From the IMG/VR virus record IMGVR_UViG_3300033996_001948, positions 1 to 38,914 of that record: 38,914 nt of DNA. The stretch is one strand, 5' to 3'. The notes under the pieces are model-generated. The model saw nothing but the letters and a program-made list of their open reading frames with translations, had not been told where the DNA came from and did no database searches. This DNA is from a virus. The position numbers and the translations under genes are program-made. Positions 30,016 through 37,650 of the stretch are shown piece by piece. The stretch's first letter is position 1. Each line of letters starts with the position of its first letter.

Positions 30016-31634
30016 TGGCAAACACCTACAAAAAGGTCATTGACCGGATGATGTGGGCGCAGGTTGCGCCGAGCATCACTGCGGCCACTGCCGCGCAGGG
30101 TTTCGCGAGCGACTTCCGCAACGACGCGACGCGCAATCCTTTTGCGTACCAGCTTGCGAGCAATGCCGTGCTCAATCGCTTCAACGCGATCACGAAAAGC
30201 TGGCAAACGGCTGTCGCAAACCCGCTCACGGCGGGCACGTTTGGCGCTGGCGCCACGGCATGGTTCGCTCCGAGCTTCGGAGCGGTCGGGACGCTATCAG
30301 CCGCAGCGCACACGACAACGGCATTCACGCTCGGCACCGCGCTGCCAACGGCGGTCGGTGTAAATATGCTTGCCAATCGCGGCGGTTCTGGCGAGCTTGG
30401 TTTCCGAATCCGGTTGATCGACACCGCTACGGGCAAGACCGAAGAGCGCTGGATCGTGGGCAACACCTCAGGCACGACCCCGCGAATCAATGTCGACGTT
30501 GCGTTCACGTTCACGCCTGTCACTTCGACTCGGTATGAGCTGCTTTGCGGGCGCCTGTTCATGCTCGGTTCTGGCACGCTCGCGGCCGGCGCGTTCCGCA
30601 CTTTTGAGCCGGCGTCTAACACGCTCGCCAACCGATCGATCACGAACCTTCCGGCGACGCTCTCGACCGATAGCGCGGCTATCTGCCTCGATGAGCAGTA
30701 CGTTCCCTTTGACAACAAGCCCGGCGAGGGCTTCATCAAGGGTGGCCACGACACCGACACTGCCGGAGGAGGCCGTTTCGCGATCACCGCTACGGGCAGC
30801 GGGACATCGTCGATCACTGGCAGAGCGAGCGGAGGAGACTCCGCTGTCGCGGCTGACGAATACAGGAACTTCCAGATCCGGATTGTCGAGGACACGCTCA
30901 CCCCAGGAGCGGTCGGGCAGCGCAGGATCATCTCGACGCACACGGCAGGGCCGAGCCCTGTCTACACACTCGGCACGATCTGGACGCAGACTCCAAGCGC
31001 GTCCGCGAAGTTCGTGATCGAAAACCCCAACGTCGCGGTCCTGCGGACTACCGCGAACACCACGACGTACACCTACAACTACAGCGACGCGACGATCAAC
31101 AACGGGACGAACAACATCACCGCGGACACGTGGAGCACGACCTACTTCGGGGCAGCTCCAGCGGCCAGCGCGGCAGGGTGCCTTTGGGCTCCGAGCTTTG
31201 GCATCCAGCCAGACGCGGGACGCAACGCGCGCCACTCGCACCAGTTCTTCTTCCGAGGCGGCGCGGTGACTCTGGACCTCCTGGACATCGCGGGATCCAT
31301 CACTGGTACATGGACGGGCGCCATTACGTATGACGGCAACGTCAACGCCTTCGGCGCTGGCACCACGGGCACGCCCGCGCCGTGTGATCAAGAGGGCCGC
31401 TTTACGTATGTCAACGTCTACACCGCGAGCGCGCTTAATCAGATTTTCCGGTTCGATGCAAAGCACCGTGTTTTCTCACCGTACGTCGCAACTGACTTCA
31501 TCCAAACGGGCACCGCGGCACTCGGAGGCCGAATGGCCTCGTATGTAGCGATCGACGGGGCTGACAAGTACAGCGTGATCCTGCTCCAGAGCCACGCGTC
31601 CGCTCTGTGCCAAGAGCTCATCCCGCTCGTGTGA
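30015..31634 (+). CDS. Large virion/fibre protein, 539 aa
   Basis: 539 aa from the ATG at 30015. The longer frame from 29982 overlaps the upstream gene. Starts MANTYKKVIDRMMWAQVAPS and is Gly/Thr/Ala-rich with beta-strand patterns and many aromatic turns (GRLFMLGSGTLAAGAFRTFEP; HSHQFFFRGGAVTLDLLDIAGS). Likely a fibre or tail-surface protein. No enzyme motif seen. Confidence 0.72.
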   Translation: MANTYKKVIDRMMWAQVAPSITAATAAQGFASDFRNDATRNPFAYQLASNAVLNRFNAITKSWQTAVANPLTAGTFGAGATAWFAPSFGAVGTLSAAAHTTTAFTLGTALPTAVGVNMLANRGGSGELGFRIRLIDTATGKTEERWIVGNTSGTTPRINVDVAFTFTPVTSTRYELLCGRLFMLGSGTLAAGAFRTFEPASNTLANRSITNLPATLSTDSAAICLDEQYVPFDNKPGEGFIKGGHDTDTAGGGRFAITATGSGTSSITGRASGGDSAVAADEYRNFQIRIVEDTLTPGAVGQRRIISTHTAGPSPVYTLGTIWTQTPSASAKFVIENPNVAVLRTTANTTTYTYNYSDATINNGTNNITADTWSTTYFGAAPAASAAGCLWAPSFGIQPDAGRNARHSHQFFFRGGAVTLDLLDIAGSITGTWTGAITYDGNVNAFGAGTTGTPAPCDQEGRFTYVNVYTASALNQIFRFDAKHRVFSPYVATDFIQTGTAALGGRMASYVAIDGADKYSVILLQSHASALCQELIPLV

Positions 31635-31643
31635 GGTGAAGTC

Positions 31644-31805
31644 ATGACGCTCCAGCAAGTCAGGGCCATCCTCACGAACAAGCTCACGACGCTTCACGCG
31701 CAGCGTGGGTATGCGATGGCGATCGGAGACCTCGACAGGGTCGCGGTCCTCGACGCCGAGATTCAAGAGACGCAGACAACGCTCGACCAACTCAACGCTA
31801 TCTAA
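31644..31805 (+). CDS. Small helical protein, 53 aa
   Basis: 53 aa, MTLQQVRAILTNKLTTLHAQ at the start and VLDAEIQETQTTLDQLNAI at the end, preceded by GAGGTGA. Two amphipathic helices suggest a coiled coil. Small helical proteins in this position accompany phage fibre genes. Too short for most ORF filters, but composition and spacing support it. Confidence 0.72.
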   Translation: MTLQQVRAILTNKLTTLHAQRGYAMAIGDLDRVAVLDAEIQETQTTLDQLNAI

Positions 31806-31810
31806 GCGCG

Positions 31811-32329
31811 ATGCTGCTACTCCTATTCCAGCAAGCGACCGGTGCATACGCGGTGACCGCGGATGTCGGCGTGTATGCGCTCGCCGGTCAAGGTGCTGGA
31901 CTGGTGGCCATCCGCGTCATGCCGTCCGATGCCGGAGTGTATGCGCTCGACGGCCAGGACGCGACGCTATCGCGCGGCAGGACGCTGGTTTCGGATGCGG
32001 CCGCGTACGCGCTCGCCGGACGAGACGCCTCGCTGCTATCCGCGCGGCGTGTCTCATCCGACGTCGGCGCGTATGCGCTATCAGGACAGGACGCCACGCT
32101 AGCGTATGGGCGCGTGGTCGTGTCCGACGTCGGCGCGTATGCGCTATCAGGACAGGACGCCGGCCTAGTCTACTCAGGCACCGCGACGCTGGAGCCGATG
32201 GCTCCAGTCTATGTGCCTCGCGACCGTCGCTCGTGGTCTGCTGGCTACGGGCCAATCGCGTTCGAGGCGACGAGCACTCTCCTATGGGTCGTGCCTCGCG
32301 CTAGGCACACGACGACGGAGGATCAGTGA
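31811..32329 (+). CDS. Virion protein with YAL-GQDATL repeats
   Basis: 172 aa. Five tandem repeats of about 22-24 residues with the pattern (S)DVGAYALSGQDATLxxGRxxx from residue 12 to about 120, then a conserved end (PMAPVYVPRDRRSWSAGYG). Similar repeats (GxYALTGQDAxLxRGR) occur in tail-region proteins of many phages, probably as a short beta-fibre. Repeat number may vary between strains. Confidence 0.8.
   Translation: MLLLLFQQATGAYAVTADVGVYALAGQGAGLVAIRVMPSDAGVYALDGQDATLSRGRTLVSDAAAYALAGRDASLLSARRVSSDVGAYALSGQDATLAYGRVVVSDVGAYALSGQDAGLVYSGTATLEPMAPVYVPRDRRSWSAGYGPIAFEATSTLLWVVPRARHTTTEDQ
32057..32161 (+). repeat. 39-base perfect direct repeat in the YAL-repeat gene
   Basis: Bases 32057-32095 recur exactly at 32123-32161, an offset of 66 bases (22 codons). 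The identity at DNA level shows recent duplication or gene conversion of one repeat unit, while the other three units have diverged. Confidence 0.9.
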
Positions 32330-32622
32330 CACTAGCGAAAGCGACAAAAGACCCTAACGCGATCCTCCCATTCTCGATTGACTGGGCAGAGTGGATCTCA
32401 GACATTGCAGGTGAAAGCGTGGCGTCCGCGTCATGGCACGTCGACTCTCCCCCCGACGCTGCGCTCGTAATCGGCGCGACGTCTGTGTCCGGGGCCGTCG
32501 CTACGGCGGTCGTCAGCGGTGGCACTCTGGGGCGCTCGTACAATCTGCGATGCCGGATCACCACGGCGCCATCGAGTTACATCGACGACAGGACCATCTC
32601 CGTTCGCGTGGAGAGCCGATGA
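32326..32622 (+). CDS. Putative fibre-tail adaptor protein
   Basis: 98 aa, GTG start in a GTGA overlap. The pattern KDPNAILPFSIDWAEWISD, WHVDSPPDAALVIGATSVSG and AVVSGGTLGRSYNLRCRITTAPS matches small phage proteins of the form KDPxAxLDYxxDW...TtvwvsGGtaGxxYxvtxritT, described as fibre-tail adaptors. Ig-like beta fold likely. Confidence 0.75.
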   Translation: MTLAKATKDPNAILPFSIDWAEWISDIAGESVASASWHVDSPPDAALVIGATSVSGAVATAVVSGGTLGRSYNLRCRITTAPSSYIDDRTISVRVESR

Positions 32623-32927
32623 GTCACGCGGATATCTCGGACCTGCACCTCGAGGACGACGACGTGTCACGCATCCCACGCACGCCGGACCCCAGCGAGA
32701 TCCCATCTATCGTGCGCGAGCTGCTCCGCGTCGTCGGCGCGCACGGGCGCGCGCTTCGAGCGATGCGTCGGCTAGTGTGGGCCGTGGTGCTCGCGGTACT
32801 CGTCGGCTCGCTCGGAGTCGTGGCGAGCGTAGCGGTGGCAGCGTGGTCGCTTGGTGCGCGGATGGAGCGAATCGAGGCGCTTACTCAAAGGATCGACAGA
32901 CTAGAAGCGATGGAGGCGAGACGATGA
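32619..32927 (+). CDS. Membrane protein with coiled coil, holin/spanin-type candidate
   Basis: 102 aa, ATGA overlap. A charged N-terminal 50 residues, one or two closely spaced membrane segments at 52-79 (LVWAVVLAVLVGSLGVVASVAVAAW) and a short C-terminal coiled coil (RMERIEALTQRIDRLEAME). Such proteins next to a second membrane protein and endolysin are usually part of the lysis machinery. Holin is possible, not shown. Confidence 0.65.
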   Translation: MSHADISDLHLEDDDVSRIPRTPDPSEIPSIVRELLRVVGAHGRALRAMRRLVWAVVLAVLVGSLGVVASVAVAAWSLGARMERIEALTQRIDRLEAMEARR

Positions 32928-33604
32928 AGATCCCGAAGATCGAATGGCCGACCGCGGCCGTCCTTGTCGCTCTCATTGCGGCGATCGTCGCTGTATGGGT
33001 CACCGGCCCAGAGCATCGCGGGGACATCCTCGCCGGCCTCGGCGTATGCGGTGGTGCCGTGCTCGCGCTCATGCGCGCACTCATCTCGACGAGCGTCGCA
33101 CCCTCCGAGCCCGCGCAGGCTCCACGTCCTCCGCGTAGCAGCCCGCGACACACCATCGCTCCTCGCGTCGCGCTCGTGCTCGGGTCGGTCGTCGTCGTGG
33201 GCTGCACGCCGTCCGCGCTGCGCACGCACAGCACCATCGCGACGATCGCCCGCGTGTCTGTCGTCGCCGCTCACCCTGCGATCGTGAGCGCGTGCGAGGC
33301 TCGTATGTCCGAGTGCCACGATGACGGGTGTCTCGAAGACGTGCGGCACGACTGCGAGGCTGCCGCCATCGCGCGAGACACCGCGCACGCTGCGGTCCGC
33401 GCGTACGTCGATGCGATCGAGGTCGCTGCGCACGCCGACGAGGGCCGCGTAGCGGAGGCGCTGGACGCGTCGCTCTCCGGCCTCGCGCGGGTGTACGACG
33501 AGACCCGGCGCGCCGTGCTCGCGCTCACCGGGTACGCGCTCCCCGAGCTACCGCCTGAGGCGCTCGCCATCGTCCGCGCGCTCGTCGGTGCGGTCCGTGA
33601 CTGA
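32924..33604 (+). CDS. Membrane/lipobox fusion protein in the lysis cassette
   Basis: 226 aa from the ATG at 32924 (4-base overlap). Two membrane segments (11-27 and 35-53) look holin-like. After a Pro-rich linker (residues 58-75) comes a hydrophobic stretch ending in VVVVGC with Cys 94, like a lipoprotein lipobox, then a helical domain with four cysteines (SACEARMSECHDDGCLEDVRHDCEAA). This could be a holin fused to an outer-membrane spanin-like lipoprotein, or two products using an internal start. Function inferred from context. Confidence 0.62.
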   Translation: MKIPKIEWPTAAVLVALIAAIVAVWVTGPEHRGDILAGLGVCGGAVLALMRALISTSVAPSEPAQAPRPPRSSPRHTIAPRVALVLGSVVVVGCTPSALRTHSTIATIARVSVVAAHPAIVSACEARMSECHDDGCLEDVRHDCEAAAIARDTAHAAVRAYVDAIEVAAHADEGRVAEALDASLSGLARVYDETRRAVLALTGYALPELPPEALAIVRALVGAVRD

Positions 33605-33860
33605 CCCGGCCGTCATCGAGCTACTGGCGGGCGCAGCGCGCGCCGCAGGGCCGCTCCTGGGGCTGCTCCTCGACGCGCTCCACGACGGGAGCCGAGCGGC
33701 CGTGCTCGAGCGTCTCGCGAGGGACGCCAGCGCTCTAGACCGCGTGCCGTCCACGGAGCGGACCATCCACGACATGCATACTCGGCACGTGGCCCGTGTG
33801 GAGCTCGACGCGATCACGGGCGGTGTCGTGCGTCTGCCCGCGCCCACGGGCGAGCGATGA
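33597..33860 (+). CDS. Hypothetical 87-aa protein
   Basis: 87 aa from a GTG at 33597, overlapping the upstream stop by 8 bases; a GTG at 33588 in the same frame is the alternative. Hydrophobic helix AGAARAAGPLLGLLLDAL near the N-terminus, then charged residues. Could be a small membrane-associated lysis accessory. No family recognised. Confidence 0.62.
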   Translation: MTDPAVIELLAGAARAAGPLLGLLLDALHDGSRAAVLERLARDASALDRVPSTERTIHDMHTRHVARVELDAITGGVVRLPAPTGER

Positions 33861-34024
33861 GCGTCTCGCGTCGCGATATCGCGCGAGCGGTGCGACGCAT
33901 GGAGGCGGACCCTATCGGCGCGTGCGAGGTGCTCTTCGAGCTCGCCGTCGAGGAGTACGGAGACGACATCGCAGTGCGGCTTGTCTGGTGGATGCGCGCG
34001 GTCGGGCTCGGGGGCTCCGCGTGA
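33857..34024 (+). CDS. Hypothetical 55-aa protein
   Basis: 55 aa with ATGA overlap at the start and GTGA at the end. Sequence MSVSRRDIARAVRRMEADPI then GACEVLFELAVEEYGDDIAV, RLVWWMRAVGLGGSA. Helical and amphipathic. Short for automatic callers but bracketed by exact overlaps. Function unknown. Confidence 0.7.
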   Translation: MSVSRRDIARAVRRMEADPIGACEVLFELAVEEYGDDIAVRLVWWMRAVGLGGSA

Positions 34025-34359
34025 GGGCGCGTGAGCGAGCCCGAGTCGAGCGCCACGCGGCGCGCGTGCTGTCGCTCGTCGCTCCGAAAATGCGGCTCCT
34101 CGTCGGATGGTCCCGTCAATGCGGAGCATGGCATAGCGGCGTCCACGCGGAGGCCTTCGTGTGGAAGTGCTTCGGTGTGGTCGTTCTGAGCGAGCCTCTC
34201 TTTGAGCGCGGTACGCCCGAGTCGCGCGAGGACACTATCCGACATGAGCTAGCGCACCTCCTCGCATGGCATAGACATGGGCACGAGATACCGGCGCACG
34301 GCAGAGAATGGCGAGACGCACGAGCCGACATTGACCGCGTGCTAGACGAGGACTCGTGA
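34021..34359 (+). CDS. SprT-like zinc metalloprotease domain protein
   Basis: 112 aa from a GTG at 34021 (GTGA overlap). Zinc motif HELAH at 75-79 within DTIRHELAHLLAWHRHGHEIPAHGREWRDA; the downstream HGxxW is the third-ligand region of SprT/WLM-type proteases. Shorter than full SprT (about 160 aa). Role in phages is unknown; DNA-protein crosslink repair or late maturation are options. Confidence 0.8.
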   Translation: MRARERARVERHAARVLSLVAPKMRLLVGWSRQCGAWHSGVHAEAFVWKCFGVVVLSEPLFERGTPESREDTIRHELAHLLAWHRHGHEIPAHGREWRDARADIDRVLDEDS

Positions 34360-35684
34360 GACCGCCGAAGGGGACCGCAGCGCATCGTCAGTGGGTGACC
34401 GCGATGATGCTCGAAGCGGCTCGTCGGGCCAATCGGTCGATCGCAGACATGCCACGGTCGGCCGTGATTGCGATGCGCGGAGAAGGCGACCGTCATTGGC
34501 CACAGTCCGACGACTGGGCTGCGCTCGGAGGGTACGCGCGAGCGCGCGCAGCGTGCGTGCTCGAGCTGGATATGCCATCGGGCGACCCGACGCCGGATAG
34601 AGCGGAGCTTGGTGAGCGTCGAGGCGTGCAGCGCGATCTCCTCCACGCGCGGCGGCTTGAGCGCATCGTCGGAGACCGAGAGCACTGGACGGACACTGTG
34701 TCCCGCCTGCTGCTCGAGGGGATCGAGCGCACTCATACGCGCGCGCACGCACCGCGCATCGAGGCGCCAGCGTACGAGGGAGACCGCGAGGTCGTGGTAT
34801 TGCTGTCGGATCTTCACTACGGCCAGCGCATCGATCCGCGCGAGGTGCCCGGCAGTCGATACGGGTGGACCGAGGCCGCGAGGAGGACCGCCTTCGTCGT
34901 CCGTGAGGCGTGTAGCTACAAGCCATCACACCGCGACAAGACCACGTGCCGGCTCCTACTCGGCGGCGACATCATCGAGGGCGAGATCCACGGGCCTACG
35001 CGCGAGGCCGATGCTCTAGCAGCACAGCTCGACGGCGCTCGGCAGATCCTCACGAGCGCGATTGCCTACCTTCGCGAGAGCTTCGCACGCGTTGACGTCG
35101 TCTGTGCGATTGGCAATCACGGCCGGTGGCCACACGCCCACGGGCGCGCCGTCGCAAGTAAATGGGATGGCGCCGTAACTGTGCTTTACCGCGCGCTTGA
35201 GGCCATCTTCGCGCGCGATCCTGGAGTGACGTGGACGATCCCCCGCACTCCCTATTCGACGTGGACTGCTCCCGGCGGTGCTGTATGCGCGCTCACGCAT
35301 GGAGACACCGTCGTGTCTGCGGGGTCGCCCGGCAGGACCGTGCACACTCACCGCATCGCAGAGCAGCTCCGGAGATGGAACAGCGCGCGCGCTGCGCAGG
35401 GCGAGCCGCCCATTCGCGCTCTCGCACTCGGGCACTACCACGTGCCGATGCGCGTGTGCCTCGACGATGGCCTCGACGTGGTGGTCAATGGCTGCCTCGG
35501 CGGGACTGCCGCATACGCTCAAGGCTCCTATGGCGTGCATGGCTCGCGGCCCGCGCAGGTCATTTGGGAAAGCACCGCGCGCCATCCCGTGGGCGACCTC
35601 CGCGTCGTGGAGGTAGGGCGCGCGGACGACGACGCTAGCCTCGACGCTATCTGCGCTCCAGTAGTCGAGATCGGAGGACCATGA
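34356..35684 (+). CDS. Calcineurin-like metallophosphoesterase
   Basis: 442 aa from a GTG overlapping the upstream stop. Metal-binding motifs in order: SDLHYGQ (151-157), GGDIIEGEIHG (from 203), GNHGR (253-257), THGD (314-317), GHYH (359-362). The N-terminal 135 residues are helical and may be a DNA-binding part. Related to SbcD/Mre11-type nucleases; phage versions are frequently found near late genes. Likely DNA-end processing or nucleotide metabolism; substrate not inferable. Confidence 0.85.
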   Translation: MRPPKGTAAHRQWVTAMMLEAARRANRSIADMPRSAVIAMRGEGDRHWPQSDDWAALGGYARARAACVLELDMPSGDPTPDRAELGERRGVQRDLLHARRLERIVGDREHWTDTVSRLLLEGIERTHTRAHAPRIEAPAYEGDREVVVLLSDLHYGQRIDPREVPGSRYGWTEAARRTAFVVREACSYKPSHRDKTTCRLLLGGDIIEGEIHGPTREADALAAQLDGARQILTSAIAYLRESFARVDVVCAIGNHGRWPHAHGRAVASKWDGAVTVLYRALEAIFARDPGVTWTIPRTPYSTWTAPGGAVCALTHGDTVVSAGSPGRTVHTHRIAEQLRRWNSARAAQGEPPIRALALGHYHVPMRVCLDDGLDVVVNGCLGGTAAYAQGSYGVHGSRPAQVIWESTARHPVGDLRVVEVGRADDDASLDAICAPVVEIGGP

Positions 35685-36367
35685 TCGAGCGTGGAATCGT
35701 AGTACGTGGGCGCGTCATCCGTGGATCGGAGCGCGTGCTCCGAGACTCGTCGGCGTGGTGGACCGCAGGCCGTGAGACGCGGCCGCGCCGATGGCCTATC
35801 GACTTGCTCGTCGGGCACTGGACGGCGGGCAATCCACGCACGGGGCCCACCGCAGGTCCCGCCGTGTGGCGGGCGATGGAAGCGCGCACGGGAGTCGGCG
35901 GTCGTGACCTATCCGTAAGCGTCCACTTCGTGATCTCGTGGGATGGCCTCATCTGGCAGACGCTCGACCTCGAGCACGCGGCCGTGCACGTGGGACACCG
36001 ACCGACCATCGCGCGATCCATCGGTGTCGAGACGTGCTGGCCTGGCACCGTGGCTCAGGCGCGTCGCCTAGGACTCGACGTGTGGCTCTCGGAGACTCGT
36101 CGAGTCGGCTCGCATCGCGTGCAGTGCGTGCGACCCGGAGACGCCCTCGTAGAGTCGTGGCGATGGCTCGGGGAGGTGCTCGCCGGCGAAGCGGCACGAG
36201 AGCACGGCATCGAGATCCCGCGCATCGCTGCGCCGGTGGACAGGCGGCTCACATCGACGGAGCTAGCTAGTCATCGCGGAGCGTGCGAGCACGTGCACAT
36301 CCCCGGCAGCACGAAGATCGACGCGGCGGGCTATCTAGTCGAGTCGCTCGGGTGGGCGTCGCGCTGA
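35681..36367 (+). CDS. N-acetylmuramoyl-L-alanine amidase endolysin
   Basis: 228 aa from an ATG in a 4-base overlap. Amidase_2/PGRP fold: zinc ligand in LLVGHWTAG (H46), then SVHFVISWDGLIWQTLDLEHAAVHVGH with H82 and H103/H106, and late SHRGACEHVHIPGSTKID. Cleaves the amide between MurNAc and L-Ala. No signal peptide or wall-binding module, so it needs a holin. It closes the late operon, and its last 37 bases overlap the end of the convergent leftward gene. Confidence 0.88.
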   Translation: MIERGIVVRGRVIRGSERVLRDSSAWWTAGRETRPRRWPIDLLVGHWTAGNPRTGPTAGPAVWRAMEARTGVGGRDLSVSVHFVISWDGLIWQTLDLEHAAVHVGHRPTIARSIGVETCWPGTVAQARRLGLDVWLSETRRVGSHRVQCVRPGDALVESWRWLGEVLAGEAAREHGIEIPRIAAPVDRRLTSTELASHRGACEHVHIPGSTKIDAAGYLVESLGWASR

Positions 36368-36723
36368 GATATCTCTTTAAGAGCCTCCGAGACGCCAGCG
36401 GCCCCGTATCTCTTATACGCAGAGCGCAGACGCCCGACGTCGGCCCGCGCTTCGTCGCGCTCGGTCCTGCGCGCAAGCTCCTCGGCCTGCCAAGCCTTGA
36501 CCTGTGCCCGCGCCGCGTCGCGCTCACGCACGACGCGCGCGACTGCTTGAAGCGGATGCTCGTCGGCCGTGCGTCCGCACAAACTCGCGATGCGTTCAAG
36601 GTCTGCCCACTGCGCGTTGGACTTCGACTCGTACTTCTCGCACGTCTCACAGACCTCGCAAAGGCGCACGGTGCTGCGGATCCTCCGCGCTCCGCACTCG
36701 GGGCAGTCTTTGTAGGTGATCAT
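36331..36723 (-). CDS. Zinc-ribbon coiled-coil protein, end of the leftward operon
   Basis: 130 aa. N-terminus MITYKDCPECGARRIR, LCEVCETCEKYESK: CPEC (C7, C10) and CEVCETC (C22, C25, C28) form a zinc ribbon. The rest is a coiled coil (VVRERDAARAQVKAWQAEELARRTERDEARADVGRLRSAYKRYG). GGGAGGAG on the minus strand stands upstream. Its end runs 37 bases into the endolysin gene. Function unknown; DNA or RNA binding is possible. Confidence 0.8.
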   Translation of the reverse strand: MITYKDCPECGARRIRSTVRLCEVCETCEKYESKSNAQWADLERIASLCGRTADEHPLQAVARVVRERDAARAQVKAWQAEELARRTERDEARADVGRLRSAYKRYGAAGVSEALKEISQRDAHPSDSTR

Positions 36724-36726
36724 CGC

Positions 36727-36807
36727 TCACTCCTCCCATACACGGATCGTGGCCAGCACGCTTGCGACTCCAGCGGCACCGTATCCCGCCACCAAGTCAC
36801 GGGTCAC
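36727..36807 (-). CDS. Possible 26-aa peptide
   Basis: GTG start in a GTGA overlap with the upstream 80-aa gene and TGA stop just before the next gene. Encodes VTRDLVAGYGAAGVASVLAT then IRVWEE; it resembles a short helix and shares YGAAGV with the C-terminus of the downstream gene. The overlaps support translation but 26 residues could occur by chance. Confidence 0.4.
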   Translation of the reverse strand: MTRDLVAGYGAAGVASVLATIRVWEE

Positions 36808-37046
36808 GCGAGCGGTTCGGGGTCGTCGGAGTCGTCTATGTCGCCACCGTCGCGCTCGTCGCGGTGGGATAGCGCCGCGAGGGCGCCATCCCACTTGTCC
36901 GCGATGAACGCGAGGCGCGCTTCTGGCGTGTCGGACACGTCGGCGTTGATCTCATCGATCCGAAGGATGCGCGCGCGGGTCCCCATGACAACCGCCGTGA
37001 TGCGCACGGCGACGCGTGTCAATGTCGCGTGCTCATAGCGTTTCAT
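36804..37046 (-). CDS. Hypothetical 80-aa acidic protein
   Basis: 80 aa from the ATG at 37046 with AAGGGGC upstream, inside the end of the ligase-like stub. Starts MKRYEHATLTRVAVRITAVV and ends in an acidic tail (HRDERDGGDIDDSDDPEPLA). The beta-strand-like first half and acidic tail could suit a small partner of a nucleic-acid enzyme. Family not recognised. Confidence 0.7.
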   Translation of the reverse strand: MKRYEHATLTRVAVRITAVVMGTRARILRIDEINADVSDTPEARLAFIADKWDGALAALSHRDERDGGDIDDSDDPEPLA

Positions 37047-37194
37047 CGGTGCCCCTTCGGCGCGTCGTCGCCCTCGAGAAGCACTCCGACACAGAGACCA
37101 GCGCGTTTGTGCCGTCGATCTTCTCCGTGACAACGATGCGCCGACGAAGTCGTGGAATCTTCGGGAATGCAGGGAACGTCTCGATCTCGCTCAT
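37033..37194 (-). CDS. RNA ligase-like N-terminal stub, 53 aa
   Basis: 53 aa from the ATG at 37194, with GGAGG at ideal distance. The start SEIETFPAFPKIPRLRRRIV followed by VTEKIDGTNALVSV is the N-terminus of the RNA ligase/nucleotidyltransferase family, with motif I K25-x-D-G intact. The frame then ends at residue 53, without motifs III to V. It may be a truncated relic or a small protein with a reused start domain. A frameshift could hide more, but I see no further ligase motifs in the other frames. Longer open frames upstream overlap other sequence without a ribosome site. Confidence 0.65.
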   Translation of the reverse strand: MSEIETFPAFPKIPRLRRRIVVTEKIDGTNALVSVSECFSRATTRRRGTDETL

Positions 37195-37287
37195 ATCTAC
37201 CTCCGATCCCCACCTGCCGAATCGAACGGCAAGCTCCACGCGCGCAGGGGAGGTGGCGAAGGACCGCGCGCGCCGCTGTGGGGTAGT

Positions 37288-37304
37288 GGCCGCTTTATGC
37301 GGCC
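37288..37304 (-). terminator. Stem-loop after the SSB-like gene
   Basis: GGCCGC (37288-37293) with GCGGCC (37299-37304), 5-base loop, 5 bases past the stop of the SSB-like gene on the minus strand. It may attenuate transcription into the ligase-like stub. No T-tract. Confidence 0.4.
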
Positions 37305-37309
37305 TGCTA

Positions 37310-37642
37310 TCAGAACGGGATATCGTCGACTGCGCCGCCGTCGACCGCCGCGTCGAGCAGCGGCGCACTACTGCCAACCGCACTCCGTCGCACCGAGTCT
37401 GCGGGACGCACCGGCGCCGCGCCCCCCTCATAGATGTTGAGCCAGTGAGACGGCTTCCCATCTGCGGCTCGCTGGATCACTTCGCGCGATCCATCCGTGC
37501 GCTCGATGACGATGCGAGCCACATCGCGATCGAGAGACGCAGATAGCCCGCGCTCACCACGCCACGCGGCAAGCACCGTGAGCGGCTTCGCGTCGCGCTG
37601 CTTTGCTTTGATCACCAACTTGAAATCGGGTCGATTCGGCAT
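37310..37642 (-). CDS. Single-stranded DNA-binding-like protein
   Basis: 110 aa from the ATG at 37642 with AAGGAGA upstream. Starts MPNRPDFKLVIKAKQRDAKP with a beta-rich core (LTVLAAWRGERGLSASLDRDVARIVIERTDG) and ends VDGGAVDDIPF. The acidic DDIPF tip is the signature of SSB C-termini that dock DNA-processing partners. Fold is smaller than bacterial SSB and the OB-fold is not proven. It lies next to the Rad52-type gene, a pairing common in phage recombination modules. Confidence 0.72.
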   Translation of the reverse strand: MPNRPDFKLVIKAKQRDAKPLTVLAAWRGERGLSASLDRDVARIVIERTDGSREVIQRAADGKPSHWLNIYEGGAAPVRPADSVRRSAVGSSAPLLDAAVDGGAVDDIPF

Positions 37643-37650
37643 CTGTCTCC

